Positions 6,819 to 14,699 of a stretch of DNA of 64,000 nucleotides are shown here, piece by piece. This DNA comes from JAPKZH01 sp963715635. Lineage in GTDB: Bacteria; Acidobacteriota; Aminicenantia; Aminicenantales; UBA4085. The stretch lies in NCBI GenBank assembly GCA_963715635.1, contig OY970261.1, positions 2,170,001-2,234,000 on the forward strand. The letters run 5' to 3'. The notes beneath the pieces were generated by a model, which did not search any database, was not told the DNA's origin, and saw nothing but the letters and a program-made list of their open reading frames with translations. Made by a program: the position numbers and the translations under genes. Each line of letters begins with the position of its first letter. Position 1 is the stretch's first letter.

Positions 6819-7103
6819 TTAAAGCTTTATAATGCCCCGATCAATAAGAATCTTTATTAGCTTCTCATGATTAATAGGGCAATCTATAAGTTTCTCGAAT
6901 TCTCCAATAGTGAGTGAAAGCTGTTTAGCCATATTTGATAATAGGGGATCTCCATATTCATTAAGATTGTGGCTGATTTTTGTGAAAACACTTGTTTTTT
7001 TATTTTTGTAATAAAGAAAATAAAAAGTATGATCTCTTTGTTCTTCTTTAAATCCTTTCTTTTTCAATTGATAATCAATATCTCTTGTTTTGCGCGGATT
7101 CAT
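6819..7103 (-). CDS. HicA-like small toxin candidate
   Basis: A 94-residue protein that starts with MNPRKTRDIDYQLKKKGFK and has a conserved-looking RDHTFYFLYY, the place where HicA/YcfA-type mRNA interferases have their Gly-Ser/Asp-His catalytic motif in a dsRBD-like fold. The downstream SVFTKISH and PLLSNMAKQL fit the second strand and helix. Its ATG overlaps the stop of the upstream 316-residue gene by four bases, so the two are co-translated. A usual HicB antitoxin is absent; the upstream gene may replace it. Toxicity is an inference. Confidence 0.5.
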   Translation of the reverse strand: MNPRKTRDIDYQLKKKGFKEEQRDHTFYFLYYKNKKTSVFTKISHNLNEYGDPLLSNMAKQLSLTIGEFEKLIDCPINHEKLIKILIDRGIIKL

Positions 7104-8050
7104 ATTTTTTCGACTCTTACTACCAAAGATAATAATAATTTTTTTAATGCTATTGCATCTGAAGTTAAATTTGCATCCTCTTCTTTTGCATAATTATCCC
7201 AGATTAAAGCAAATTCCTCTTCAAAATCTTTTATCGCTTCCTCTCTACTAAAGCTATATGCCCTTATCTTTAAGGGTTCATATTCTATTATTATTAGCGA
7301 ATCCTCCTTTCGTACATCACAGGCGATTTCATGCAATAAAATAAACTTCCTGTTTAGCCAGTGAATTTCTGTAGTTCTAAAAGGTCTCAGATCTAATTCC
7401 TCGAATAATTCATAATTCAATACGTTAATTATCTTATCTAGCTTTCCGTCTTCTTTAAGTCTCGCTAGACATCTAGCTGTAATTACTGCTTCAGTTGGTT
7501 TCACCTTTTTTATTCCCTCATAGGGACCTATCAATTTAGTAATTTGATCTTCACTAGGCCGTTCTATTCGCGAGATCATAGGAAAAGCACCAAATCTAAA
7601 GGAAACTTCGTAGTCGGCCTGTTTTTTGGGAAGCACAGGAACCAGCTCATTTAATATTCTCTTTCTATATTCTCCCGATGGAATTGTTTTCTGAATAATT
7701 GCACTATTTTGTTCTTTAATAGCAAAAAAAACATTATTCAAATCCTCTGTTATTTTTTCTCCGAAATCGGGATAATCCGGAAAAAGAAGAGCCTCTTTTT
7801 CCGACAGCTCTAGGGCGGCTGTAAGGCTACCTGGTTCTGCTTTTACAAAAAAGAGTTCAAGCTCTCTTTTCATAATTGATGAGTAAGGTCCTGCACCAGA
7901 AGGTTCTCTTTCTATACGAGAATTTCCTAATATATATGTAGCTTGCTGAATATTTCTCAACGTATTCGATAGAATTGAGATCGGAACTCCGCTTTTTTTT
8001 AAACGCTTCGAAACTATATTAATTAATATTGTTCTCTTAATTTCACCCAT
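7100..8050 (-). CDS. Unknown 316-residue protein coupled to the HicA-like gene
   Basis: I do not recognise a named family. The N-terminal 90 residues are helical (SKRLKKSGVPISILSNTLRN), the centre has mixed strands, and the C-terminus (IIIEYEPLKIRAYSFSREEAIKDFEEEFALIWDNYA) resembles the substrate-mimic domain of HicB-type antitoxins: strands followed by a helix containing E-x-F. Four-base overlap with the HicA-like gene supports an antitoxin or regulatory role. At 316 residues it is far larger than ordinary HicB. AT-rich composition; minus-strand cargo of element 1. Confidence 0.5.
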   Translation of the reverse strand: MGEIKRTILINIVSKRLKKSGVPISILSNTLRNIQQATYILGNSRIEREPSGAGPYSSIMKRELELFFVKAEPGSLTAALELSEKEALLFPDYPDFGEKITEDLNNVFFAIKEQNSAIIQKTIPSGEYRKRILNELVPVLPKKQADYEVSFRFGAFPMISRIERPSEDQITKLIGPYEGIKKVKPTEAVITARCLARLKEDGKLDKIINVLNYELFEELDLRPFRTTEIHWLNRKFILLHEIACDVRKEDSLIIIEYEPLKIRAYSFSREEAIKDFEEEFALIWDNYAKEEDANLTSDAIALKKLLLSLVVRVEKI

Positions 8051-8157
8051 TTTTTCTTTCTAAAATAAAATAAATATTCGCTTTAGGTATATCATAATCT
8101 ATATGCCTTTGTGCGACTTATAAATCATAGCTCTTTTTCTTTATCCAAATCAAATGT

Positions 8158-9441
8158 CTATAATTGCTTTAAAAAATCCTCCGTTCTGTTTTCGTCTGTC
8201 AAAAATTCTAAATATTCTCTAACACTTTCCTGCAATCCAGGTCTGCCCAAAATTATGTTTGCTAATATTCTAAGACGAGAAAGTTGGCCTCGATATAATA
8301 TTCTCATTTTTAGGGTTTTATTGTTTTTAGTTGTGTTAATGTATTCGATATCTGCGTTGTGGTCAAATTTCTCAAACAGTTTTTTTATAATTGGGGCGGC
8401 AGTATCCGAATAAAAATCTTTCCTGGCGTAATGCAGGCTAGATCCTCTATGGCCAACAAATGTTAGCGTTAGTGCCGATACATATCTGCCGACTAGTTCA
8501 TCAGGAATATTTGTCCCGAGATGTTCAAGGTATTGAACGATATTTCCTTCTTTATCCCAATTATCAAGATTTTCCTCTAGCCTCAGGATGGCAGGCTCGA
8601 AAACCGCTTTTCTACTAGCATTCGAAACAAATCCAAATCCATTAATTGAAATTAAAAATTCCATAGCCTTATCTATTTTTTTCTTATTGCCAGAGACAAT
8701 ATCTTGATCAAAGCGCCTTCCGATTTGGATTCGGTCTTCTTTAGATAAAACGCTCCATAAAATAGGCGCACAAAATTCTATATTTGCTCGTAATACTGTC
8801 GAACTGCCCTCGTTTGTATATACTGTATATAGTTTGTGGATCAATTCATTCTTATATATGAGGGGAAGATCACTGAAGGCTTGTTCCACTGCTATGGAAT
8901 TTTTATCATAGTTTTTGCTTTCCATTATAGCTAGGTATTCATCTATATTGATAATTTTTGGAGGGCATTCCTGTGAAAGAACGTATTTATTACAATCATT
9001 AATCATATCAAGCACTTTAATCGGTGATGGCTCAGAACTCTTAGGATGACCATCAAATATATGACGAGTTTCTCTAGCTTGATGAAGAATTTTATGAGCT
9101 TCCCAATCGATTACTCCTATTTTGTATGCTCCTTCAATTAGTTCATAATCCGTTACGGTATCTTGAAAATCTTCATATCTTTTTATATTTTTTCTCATCT
9201 CTTTGTTGAAAAGATCAAGACTTCTATAAATTATTTTATTTCGGAGATCATCTATAACTGCATTCCAATAATTCCCAATTGCACTTCTATAGCCTTTAAC
9301 AGTCAATACTTTTCTTGCTTCAAGAATGTAGGGATTTTCTTTGAGTTCATCTCGAACATTTATAAATGCTTTCCCTATAAAAGCTATTTCTTCATCAGAC
9401 GATTTATCCACTTTTATTATTTTGATTGCGCTGTTTTTCAT
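8158..9441 (-). CDS. Unknown protein with a possible HEPN-like region
   Basis: A product of about 427 residues, soluble and mostly helical. Near residue 125 it has ARETRHIFDGHPKS, whose R...H spacing is compatible with the HEPN R-x4-6-H signature, preceded by a long helix (GYRSAIGNYWNAVIDDLR). I choose ATG 9441 because AAGGAAA lies eight bases upstream; the TTG at 9459 would overlap that site. No other motif is recognisable. It follows the HicA-like pair divergently from nothing: all neighbours are on the same strand, spaced by about 100 bases. Function unknown. Confidence 0.45.
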   Translation of the reverse strand: MKNSAIKIIKVDKSSDEEIAFIGKAFINVRDELKENPYILEARKVLTVKGYRSAIGNYWNAVIDDLRNKIIYRSLDLFNKEMRKNIKRYEDFQDTVTDYELIEGAYKIGVIDWEAHKILHQARETRHIFDGHPKSSEPSPIKVLDMINDCNKYVLSQECPPKIINIDEYLAIMESKNYDKNSIAVEQAFSDLPLIYKNELIHKLYTVYTNEGSSTVLRANIEFCAPILWSVLSKEDRIQIGRRFDQDIVSGNKKKIDKAMEFLISINGFGFVSNASRKAVFEPAILRLEENLDNWDKEGNIVQYLEHLGTNIPDELVGRYVSALTLTFVGHRGSSLHYARKDFYSDTAAPIIKKLFEKFDHNADIEYINTTKNNKTLKMRILYRGQLSRLRILANIILGRPGLQESVREYLEFLTDENRTEDFLKQL

Positions 9442-9474
9442 AAGTTTTTCCTTCCCCAATAAATTTTGTCCCTC

Positions 9475-9515
9475 GGCTTTGCCTCTTTGATCTCAAGCTG
9501 CTCAGGCTTTTTTCC
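9475..9515 (-). pseudogene. C-terminal fragment of a second copy of the methyltransferase-nuclease gene
   Basis: The minus strand here encodes KKGKKPEQLEIKE, almost the same as the last residues of the methyltransferase at 12652-14268 (FKGKKPEQLEIKEPK), and the DNA is also nearly identical (CTCTTTGATCTCAAGCTGCT in both). Only about 41 bases survive, between the lipoprotein stop and the 427-residue gene. It marks an old duplication or recombination junction. Confidence 0.6.
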
Positions 9516-9519
9516 CTTC

Positions 9520-10200
9520 TTAGTGGATATAAATTCGACCCGTTTTCTGGACCCTTGTCCCTATATACTGCCGGTCCAGCCAGTCGATGGTATATTGGAC
9601 ATGATCTATCTGAGACCAGCTGTAGAGGTTAAAGAAGATGGCTTCAAAGACCGCACTTTGTCCGGGTTTGATATCGCCCAAGTCGGCAGGGAATCCGTGG
9701 GCCGTGTCGAGGATGGTATTGCCCGCATTGAGGGCCTGGAAAGAGATCATCACGTTCCAACCCGTCAAGTTTCCGTCATTGCGGACAATCCCGTCAATTT
9801 TTGGGCAGTGATAGCTAGTCATCCCGTTGGAGGAAGAAGCCAAGACTATCACGGCTCGGCCTTCGACCGTGAACGTGCATTGCCTGGAAGCCGTCCCGTC
9901 CGCATTGGTCGCGGTAAGGGTCCAGGTCGTGGTCTGCGTCGGTTTAGCCTGCTGCGAGCTGGTAGCTGCGACGGAGCCGATGCCTTGGTCGATCGTCACC
10001 GAGGTCACGCCCGAAACATTCCACGAGAGAGTCGCCGTCACGTTCTCTTTATATTTGCACTGAGATGGAGATATCGAGAAATCATTTATGACCGGCGGGT
10101 GTTTTTCCGCCGGAGTGGTAGGAGTGCCTTTGCAAGCGAAACTCACCAGCACTGCCGCTAAATAAAAAACCCCAAAAACTTTTCTCAAACTTTTTTTCAT
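9520..10200 (-). CDS. Lipoprotein with Ig-like and FxLYD-like domains
   Basis: The 226-residue product begins with a lipoprotein signal (MKKSLRKVFGVFYLAAVLVSFAC; lipobox Cys near residue 23). Residues about 36-115 form a bacterial Ig-like domain (PPVINDFSISPSQ ... TTTWTLTATNADGTAS). The C-terminal 100 residues (GIVRNDGNLTGWNVMISF ... LGDIKPGQSAVFEA) resemble the FxLYD/DUF3426-type beta domain. It should be anchored in a membrane facing the periplasm or outside. A purine-rich site precedes the ATG. Such cargo lipoproteins sometimes serve in surface exclusion, but nothing here proves it. Confidence 0.7.
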   Translation of the reverse strand: MKKSLRKVFGVFYLAAVLVSFACKGTPTTPAEKHPPVINDFSISPSQCKYKENVTATLSWNVSGVTSVTIDQGIGSVAATSSQQAKPTQTTTWTLTATNADGTASRQCTFTVEGRAVIVLASSSNGMTSYHCPKIDGIVRNDGNLTGWNVMISFQALNAGNTILDTAHGFPADLGDIKPGQSAVFEAIFFNLYSWSQIDHVQYTIDWLDRQYIGTRVQKTGRIYIH

Positions 10201-10231
10201 ATTCCCCCCCTCATGAGATTGATTTTATTTT

Positions 10232-10423
10232 CTATCCTTGTTTATCGATATTTTTTTCACTCACCCCTATGGCTTCGACATTGCAGAAGGGAGGCTTTAC
10301 TCCCGGGCAGCCCCAATAGCTGCGTTTATAATAGGTACATTGATAGAGCTCATCAACTTCTTTATTGTGCTCTGAAAATGGGCATTCATTACAGCTATGA
10401 GGCAAGAAGGTTTTTATTGGCAT
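10232..10423 (-). CDS. Cys-rich small protein, paralogue 2
   Basis: A 63-residue product with the pattern C-x2-CPFSE ... YQCTYYKR ... GCPGVKPPFCNVEAI. It matches its upstream neighbour (10395-10619) in the positions of the cysteines and in the KPP(Y/F)C motif, so the two arose by tandem duplication. Its ATG lies 29 bases inside the end of that neighbour. Four to five cysteines suggest a bound metal. Family unknown. Confidence 0.45.
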   Translation of the reverse strand: MPIKTFLPHSCNECPFSEHNKEVDELYQCTYYKRSYWGCPGVKPPFCNVEAIGVSEKNIDKQG

Positions 10424-10619
10424 TATTTTCTTTGGCCGTAGATTTAGCGTTCTCTCCGGCCTCCTTGACGGTAATGCTTGTCACCCTGCAATAAGGCGGC
10501 TTTTCTTCAGGAACGGACACGTTGGCACGGCCGTAAAATTTGCAATGGTAAATTATGCCAACGGGTTCTGAAAATAAGCATTCGCGGCAATTTTTGGAGG
10601 TAAAAACCTTCTTTTGCAT
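10395..10619 (-). CDS. Cys-rich small protein, paralogue 1
   Basis: A 74-residue product with C-x2-CLFSE ... YHCKFYGR ... EEKPPYCRVTSITVKE and a polar, low-complexity tail. The four cysteines are spaced as in the following paralogue. The tail beyond residue 55 overlaps the paralogue's start, which may allow translational coupling. I do not recognise the family; a zinc-binding or redox role is possible. Confidence 0.45.
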   Translation of the reverse strand: MQKKVFTSKNCRECLFSEPVGIIYHCKFYGRANVSVPEEKPPYCRVTSITVKEAGENAKSTAKENNANKNLLAS

Positions 10620-10741
10620 AAAAACACCTCTGTTAATAAGAACAGTAGAAAGGCGAGAAATTTATCACTTTTTTTTAATTTTCTTGAAATAGATATATCG
10701 TATCTTAAGCTTTATCTATCAGCTTTATAGCGGTCCCCCGT

Positions 10742-10837
10742 GAGAATATTTATTCTTCCAAACGTCTCTCATAATGAGGCGATCAATCGCGAAGAGCGTC
10801 ATATCGATCCTGGGGCCTTCGGGCCCAGCTCGCCTCA
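10742..10837 (-). repeat. Copy B of the three-way-junction leader repeat
   Basis: On the minus strand: TGAGGCG ... CGCCTCA (10831-10837 with 10775-10781) closes the element; inside lie CTGGG/CCCAG around CCGAAGG, and GATCGAT/ATTGATC around a small CGC/GCG hairpin. The TPR stop codon falls in the first arm. The 3' tail to 10742 (AGAGACGTTTGGAAGAATA) also matches copy A. It lies about 120 bases upstream of the Cys-rich gene pair. Confidence 0.7.
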
Positions 10838-12541
10838 ATCCGCCGTGAGTTTCTTGAAATATTTATCTTCCCAAAGCCATTTGAAATCTTCGTCACTTTT
10901 TGCCGATTTTTTATTCTTCGGATCAAGCTGGATTGCTTTTGCCAGGGATTTCAAAGCTTCAGATTTACTTTTCATAAGGCTATAACAACAAGCCTTATTG
11001 ATCCACGCCTCAGATGAATCCGGGTCCAGCTCAAGGGCTTTCTCATAAGCCTTCAGGGCTTCGTCAGGTCGGTTCAATTTGCCCAGAGTGGCACCCTTGT
11101 TGAGCCACGCGTCGGAATCCCCTGGCTTCAACTCGATGGCTCTCTCATCGGCCTTCAGGGCGTCGTCATGCCGGTTCAATTCGCTCAGAGCGACACCCTT
11201 ATTGGTCCATGCCTCTGCATTGTTAGGATCCAGCTCAAGGGCTTTCTCATAAGCCTTCAGGGCTTCGTCAGGTCGGTTCAATTTGCCCAGAGTGACACCC
11301 TTGTTGTACCACGCTTCGGAAAAATCCGGTTTCAACTCGATGGCTCTCTCATCGGCCTTCAGGGCGTCGTCATGCCGGTTCAATTCGCTCAGAGCGACAC
11401 CCTTATTGGTCCATGCCTCTGCATTGTTAGGATCCAACTCGATGGCTCTCTCCTGAGCTTTCAGGGCGTCATCGAGCCGGTTCAATTCGGCCAGAGCGAT
11501 ACCTTTGTTAATCCACGCTTTGGCATCCCCTGGCTTCAACTCAATGGCTCTCTCATAAGATTTCAGGGCGTCGTCATGCCGGTTCAATTCGCTCAGAGCG
11601 ACACCCTTATTGGTCCATGCCTCTGCATTGTTAGGATCCAGCTCAAGGGCTTTCTCATAAGCCTTCAGGGCTTCGTCAGGTCGGTTCAATTTGCCCAGAG
11701 TGACACCCTTGTCGTACCACGTGTTGAAAAAATCCGGTTTCAACTCGATGGCTCTCTCCTGAGCTTTCAGGGCGTCATCGAGCCGGTTCAATTTGCCCAG
11801 AGCGATACCACTGTTCCTCCACGCTTCCACATAAACCGGATCCAGCTCAATAGCTCGCTTGTATTGTTCAAGAGCATCTAGATATGAACCTCTAAAATAG
11901 AAATCATTTCCGCGCACTAAATAATCATGAGCTTTCAATTTAAGGCCAATAGCTTCTGCGATATCAGTCTTTTGCACGAATTTGTTCATCTGCTGTTTTA
12001 TCGAATCCGAAATAACATCGTCTAATTTGACTTTAAGAAGTTGGGGAGTCTTATCTTGAATTTCTTGATAGCTTTTTTCAATATTAGCTATAATCTCATT
12101 AAATTTTTTTGATTTTTCCTCAATGTCTCTCTGCCTTTTTATTATTTCTTCATGGCACTCGATAATGTCTTCGCGCTTTTGCTTAATATCAGCTCTCAAT
12201 GTATTAATACCCCGAAATCCCAAAAAACTTGCAAGTGCTATTCCTAGCATAATTAAGGTTGTAATAGCTCCAATGGCCTTTATAATAAAATCAGATTGAT
12301 TAATCGATTTATCGAACATTCGCTGATTAAATTCAAGAATATCTCGCCAGGTTACATCTTCAGCGCTTCTAATGGGCAGCTGCGGAGATTCTTTCTGCCC
12401 TTCTTTATTTTGTTCTTGTTTTTCTGTTTTTTGTGAGATTTTTTGGTTCTTATTTGCAGGAAGATCTTGTGCTGTCAATATTTGAGCATCTACAGTTAGA
12501 AAACCGAGGAGAATTAAGGCGAGGGGAATGTACTTTTTCAT
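10835..12541 (-). CDS. Membrane-anchored coiled-coil protein with ten TPRs
   Basis: The 568-residue product starts at ATG 12541, which has GGAGG upstream; a longer frame to 12655 runs through a structured repeat and has no start signal. Order: N-terminal signal or membrane segment (MKKYIPLALILLGFL), a Lys/Gln-rich linker, a second membrane helix (AIGAITTLIMLGIALASFLGF), a coiled coil (residues about 110-165), then ten 34-residue TPRs of the type AW.NKGVAL..LNR.D.ALKA.E.AIEL.P. TPR codes are nearly identical at DNA level in alternating two-repeat blocks, so the array grew recently by unequal exchange. Likely a protein-interaction scaffold facing the periplasm or cytoplasm; partner unknown. Confidence 0.8.
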   Translation of the reverse strand: MKKYIPLALILLGFLTVDAQILTAQDLPANKNQKISQKTEKQEQNKEGQKESPQLPIRSAEDVTWRDILEFNQRMFDKSINQSDFIIKAIGAITTLIMLGIALASFLGFRGINTLRADIKQKREDIIECHEEIIKRQRDIEEKSKKFNEIIANIEKSYQEIQDKTPQLLKVKLDDVISDSIKQQMNKFVQKTDIAEAIGLKLKAHDYLVRGNDFYFRGSYLDALEQYKRAIELDPVYVEAWRNSGIALGKLNRLDDALKAQERAIELKPDFFNTWYDKGVTLGKLNRPDEALKAYEKALELDPNNAEAWTNKGVALSELNRHDDALKSYERAIELKPGDAKAWINKGIALAELNRLDDALKAQERAIELDPNNAEAWTNKGVALSELNRHDDALKADERAIELKPDFSEAWYNKGVTLGKLNRPDEALKAYEKALELDPNNAEAWTNKGVALSELNRHDDALKADERAIELKPGDSDAWLNKGATLGKLNRPDEALKAYEKALELDPDSSEAWINKACCYSLMKSKSEALKSLAKAIQLDPKNKKSAKSDEDFKWLWEDKYFKKLTAD

Positions 12542-12553
12542 AATGCCTCCGTT

Positions 12554-12650
12554 GAGAAAATATATTCTTTCAGACGTCTCTTTTAATGAGGCGATCAATC
12601 GCGAAAGCGTCGTATCGATCCGGGGGCCTTCGGGTCCCCACGCCTCAATT
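12554..12650 (-). repeat. Copy A of the three-way-junction leader repeat
   Basis: Starts two bases after the methyltransferase stop and ends 13 bases before the TPR gene start, so it is the whole leader of that gene. Minus strand: TGAGGCG/CGCCTCA closing arms (12641-12647 with 12587-12593), a GGGG-ACC CGAA GG-CCCC hairpin, and GATCGAT/ATTGATC around CGC TTTC GCG. Compared with copy B the hairpin stems differ but still pair. Confidence 0.7.
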
Positions 12651-12651
12651 C

Positions 12652-14268
12652 TCACTTAGGCTCTTTGATCTCAAGCTGCTCGGGCTTCTTTCCTTTGAAT
12701 CTCTCCGCCTTCTTGAAAGTCGCATCAACCTGTCTGATCGGGGGCATATCAATCTTTTTCCCCGCTAGAAGCTCGGCAACGGTCATTAGTTGGATCTTCG
12801 GATATTTCCTCCCCCAGGTCTTCGACTCATAGAATCCAGCCGTAACGGCTTCGGTTTGCATCGGCTTCGTCGGCTCATCCATAGAAATCAGGACGCCGAT
12901 TGCGGCTTTCTCTCGATCGATGACGCCGCGCAGATCTCTGACTTGATTGGCTGTTATGTGTCCCGCTTTCACCTGGAGCTGGACGGTCTCAAATTTGCCG
13001 GGCTCGTCTCCCTGGAAGATAATTTTGCCGTCGATACCTTTATCGGCGCCCTTCTTGACTTCAACGGGTCTAGCCCCAACAAGGCCAAGCGCCCACGCCT
13101 GGAATTGGTAGTAGTCGGAATCTGCAAGCGCCTGGGCATCCGGTACACTGACGGGCTCTCCGATCACTTTGAATTGAGCCTGATTTTCGAAGGTGTCACT
13201 CATTCGCTTCTTTATCAGTGTAATCGCAAGGTGTGTGATGTCAATTCCAATCCACCACCTTTTGAGCTTTTGGGCTGCGGCGATCGTGGTACCACAGCCA
13301 CAGAACGGATCAAGGACTAAATCGCCCTCGTTGCTGCTAGCCTGGATGATCCTTTCTAAAAGAGCCTCCGGTTTTTGAGTAGGATAACCAAGGCGCTCCT
13401 GTGCCTGGGATTGAACGGGCATTATATCGCTCCATGTATCATCAACTGGCGTCCCTTCTTGTTCATCGAGGTAGCGTTTAAGTGCAGGAACGCGACTCGG
13501 CGCAGACTGAACGATTAAACCGTTTTTATATGCCTCCTTCATCCGGTCCTCCGTCCAGCGCCAGACGCGTGTTATACCAAGAAATTCGTAAGTAAGGTTC
13601 GGTCGGTTCTTATTAGGATTCGTAAGGTCGGCGAGCCTGTAGCGCCGACCCGTCGATGGTTCTATATATCGATAGAATTTCCGCAAGTATTCCGGGTTAT
13701 GTTCTGTATAAACCGGATTCCAAGTCCATTTATCGCCGTGGGAACAGCGCAGGATCGTATCGTGATCTGCCGCAAATCGGGTGAAGGCTAATCCTTTTGC
13801 ATTTGTTCTCTTCCAGACTATCTCATTGATAAAACGTTCCGGGCCAAAAATCGCGTCCATAAGCATCTTCAAATAGTGGCTAGCTGCAGGATCACAGTGC
13901 AGGTAGATAGAGGCAGTCGGCTTCATAACCCGGCGCAGTTCGACCAGCCGTGGCGCCATCATGACAAGGTAGGCCAGCATATCGCACGGACCAAGGAATT
14001 TTCGGAAAGCCTCAAGGCAATCAGCGACCTTTCCGCCCTTTGTCACCAGCTCCGCATAAATAGCCTCGTCCTCCTGGCTCCAGGTCCAGGTGTCCTCAAA
14101 GGCGCGGATCTGGCTGGCCGCCTGTGACCCGTTCTTCTCTTTGAAAAGGATGTTGTAGTTTTGGCTGCTCTTAAAGGGTGGGTCGAGATAGACGAGATCA
14201 ATGCTTTCGTCTTTGATATACCGTTTCAGAATGTCAAGGTTGTCCCCATAATAAAGTGTGTTTTCCAT
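12652..14268 (-). CDS. DNA methyltransferase fused to an Mrr-type nuclease domain
   Basis: The 538-residue product has an N-terminal beta-class N6-adenine/N4-cytosine methyltransferase domain: catalytic DPPF near residue 29 (VYLDPPFKSS), TQKPEALLERII, and the SAM-binding DPFCGCGTT near residue 310. After about residue 375 comes an Mrr-like PD-(D/E)xK domain: KGADKGIDGKIIF, then VQLQVKAGHIT, where Asp and the Q-x-K pair are the expected catalytic residues, and IGVLISM. This is the architecture of one-protein restriction-modification or modification-dependent enzymes. No separate restriction or specificity gene is adjacent. Its tail is duplicated as a relic at 9475-9515. Confidence 0.8.
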   Translation of the reverse strand: MENTLYYGDNLDILKRYIKDESIDLVYLDPPFKSSQNYNILFKEKNGSQAASQIRAFEDTWTWSQEDEAIYAELVTKGGKVADCLEAFRKFLGPCDMLAYLVMMAPRLVELRRVMKPTASIYLHCDPAASHYLKMLMDAIFGPERFINEIVWKRTNAKGLAFTRFAADHDTILRCSHGDKWTWNPVYTEHNPEYLRKFYRYIEPSTGRRYRLADLTNPNKNRPNLTYEFLGITRVWRWTEDRMKEAYKNGLIVQSAPSRVPALKRYLDEQEGTPVDDTWSDIMPVQSQAQERLGYPTQKPEALLERIIQASSNEGDLVLDPFCGCGTTIAAAQKLKRWWIGIDITHLAITLIKKRMSDTFENQAQFKVIGEPVSVPDAQALADSDYYQFQAWALGLVGARPVEVKKGADKGIDGKIIFQGDEPGKFETVQLQVKAGHITANQVRDLRGVIDREKAAIGVLISMDEPTKPMQTEAVTAGFYESKTWGRKYPKIQLMTVAELLAGKKIDMPPIRQVDATFKKAERFKGKKPEQLEIKEPK

Positions 14269-14699
14269 TTTTGTTCCCCGCCTGATTTTTTAGCACAAAT
14301 GGGAGACCAAGTCAAAGAACCGCAAGGGGCCGTGATGTTCAGGAGTAGGCTTCCCCCCGAGAACAGGAGCGCCATGTTTTTGAACTTTTTCACAATAACA
14401 TAAGGGGAAAAGGCTTATTTCGTGGGGTTTTCTCTCAAAATGAGGAGAATTCAGTTTTTGAACACAGGGCATCCATTTTCCAGGCGTTCTTTCTCCCTTC
14501 TCTTTTCCAGCAATTATCTTTCCTGACCATCCCACAAGTGACCAACCCCAAAGCTCCATCCCCCTTCTCTCCCACTTGCGACTTAGCCCGCTTCCTTCGG
14601 GGAAACCACCTCCTGTTTTATCCCCTTTCCCCTGTGCGAACTTTACTGTAATATAAAAACAGAATTTAAGGATCCTCGATTATTCAATAAGGAGAGGAA
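14269..14699. other. 431-base intergenic stretch between divergent genes
   Basis: Lies between the methyltransferase (minus) and the 276-residue gene (plus). A purine-rich site before 14700 (AAGGAGAGGAA) serves the plus-strand gene. An ORF on the minus strand (14290-14559) has no ribosome binding site or recognisable protein. Pyrimidine-rich runs near 14480-14640 are notable. I see no tRNA, terminator or convincing repeat. Confidence 0.4.

Noticed and set aside
9466..10161. 231-codon plus-strand ORF opposite the lipoprotein gene
   Set aside because: The minus strand has a proper lipoprotein signal, ribosome binding site and Ig-like domain. The plus frame has none of these.
10742..12650. Integron attC sites as an explanation for the structured repeats
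   Set aside because: The repeats lack the RYYYAAC/GTTRRRY core sites and no integron integrase is in the window. Their three-way-junction shape also differs from attC hairpins.
14290..14559. 89-codon minus-strand ORF upstream of the methyltransferase
   Set aside because: No ribosome binding site and no recognisable domain; composition looks noncoding.
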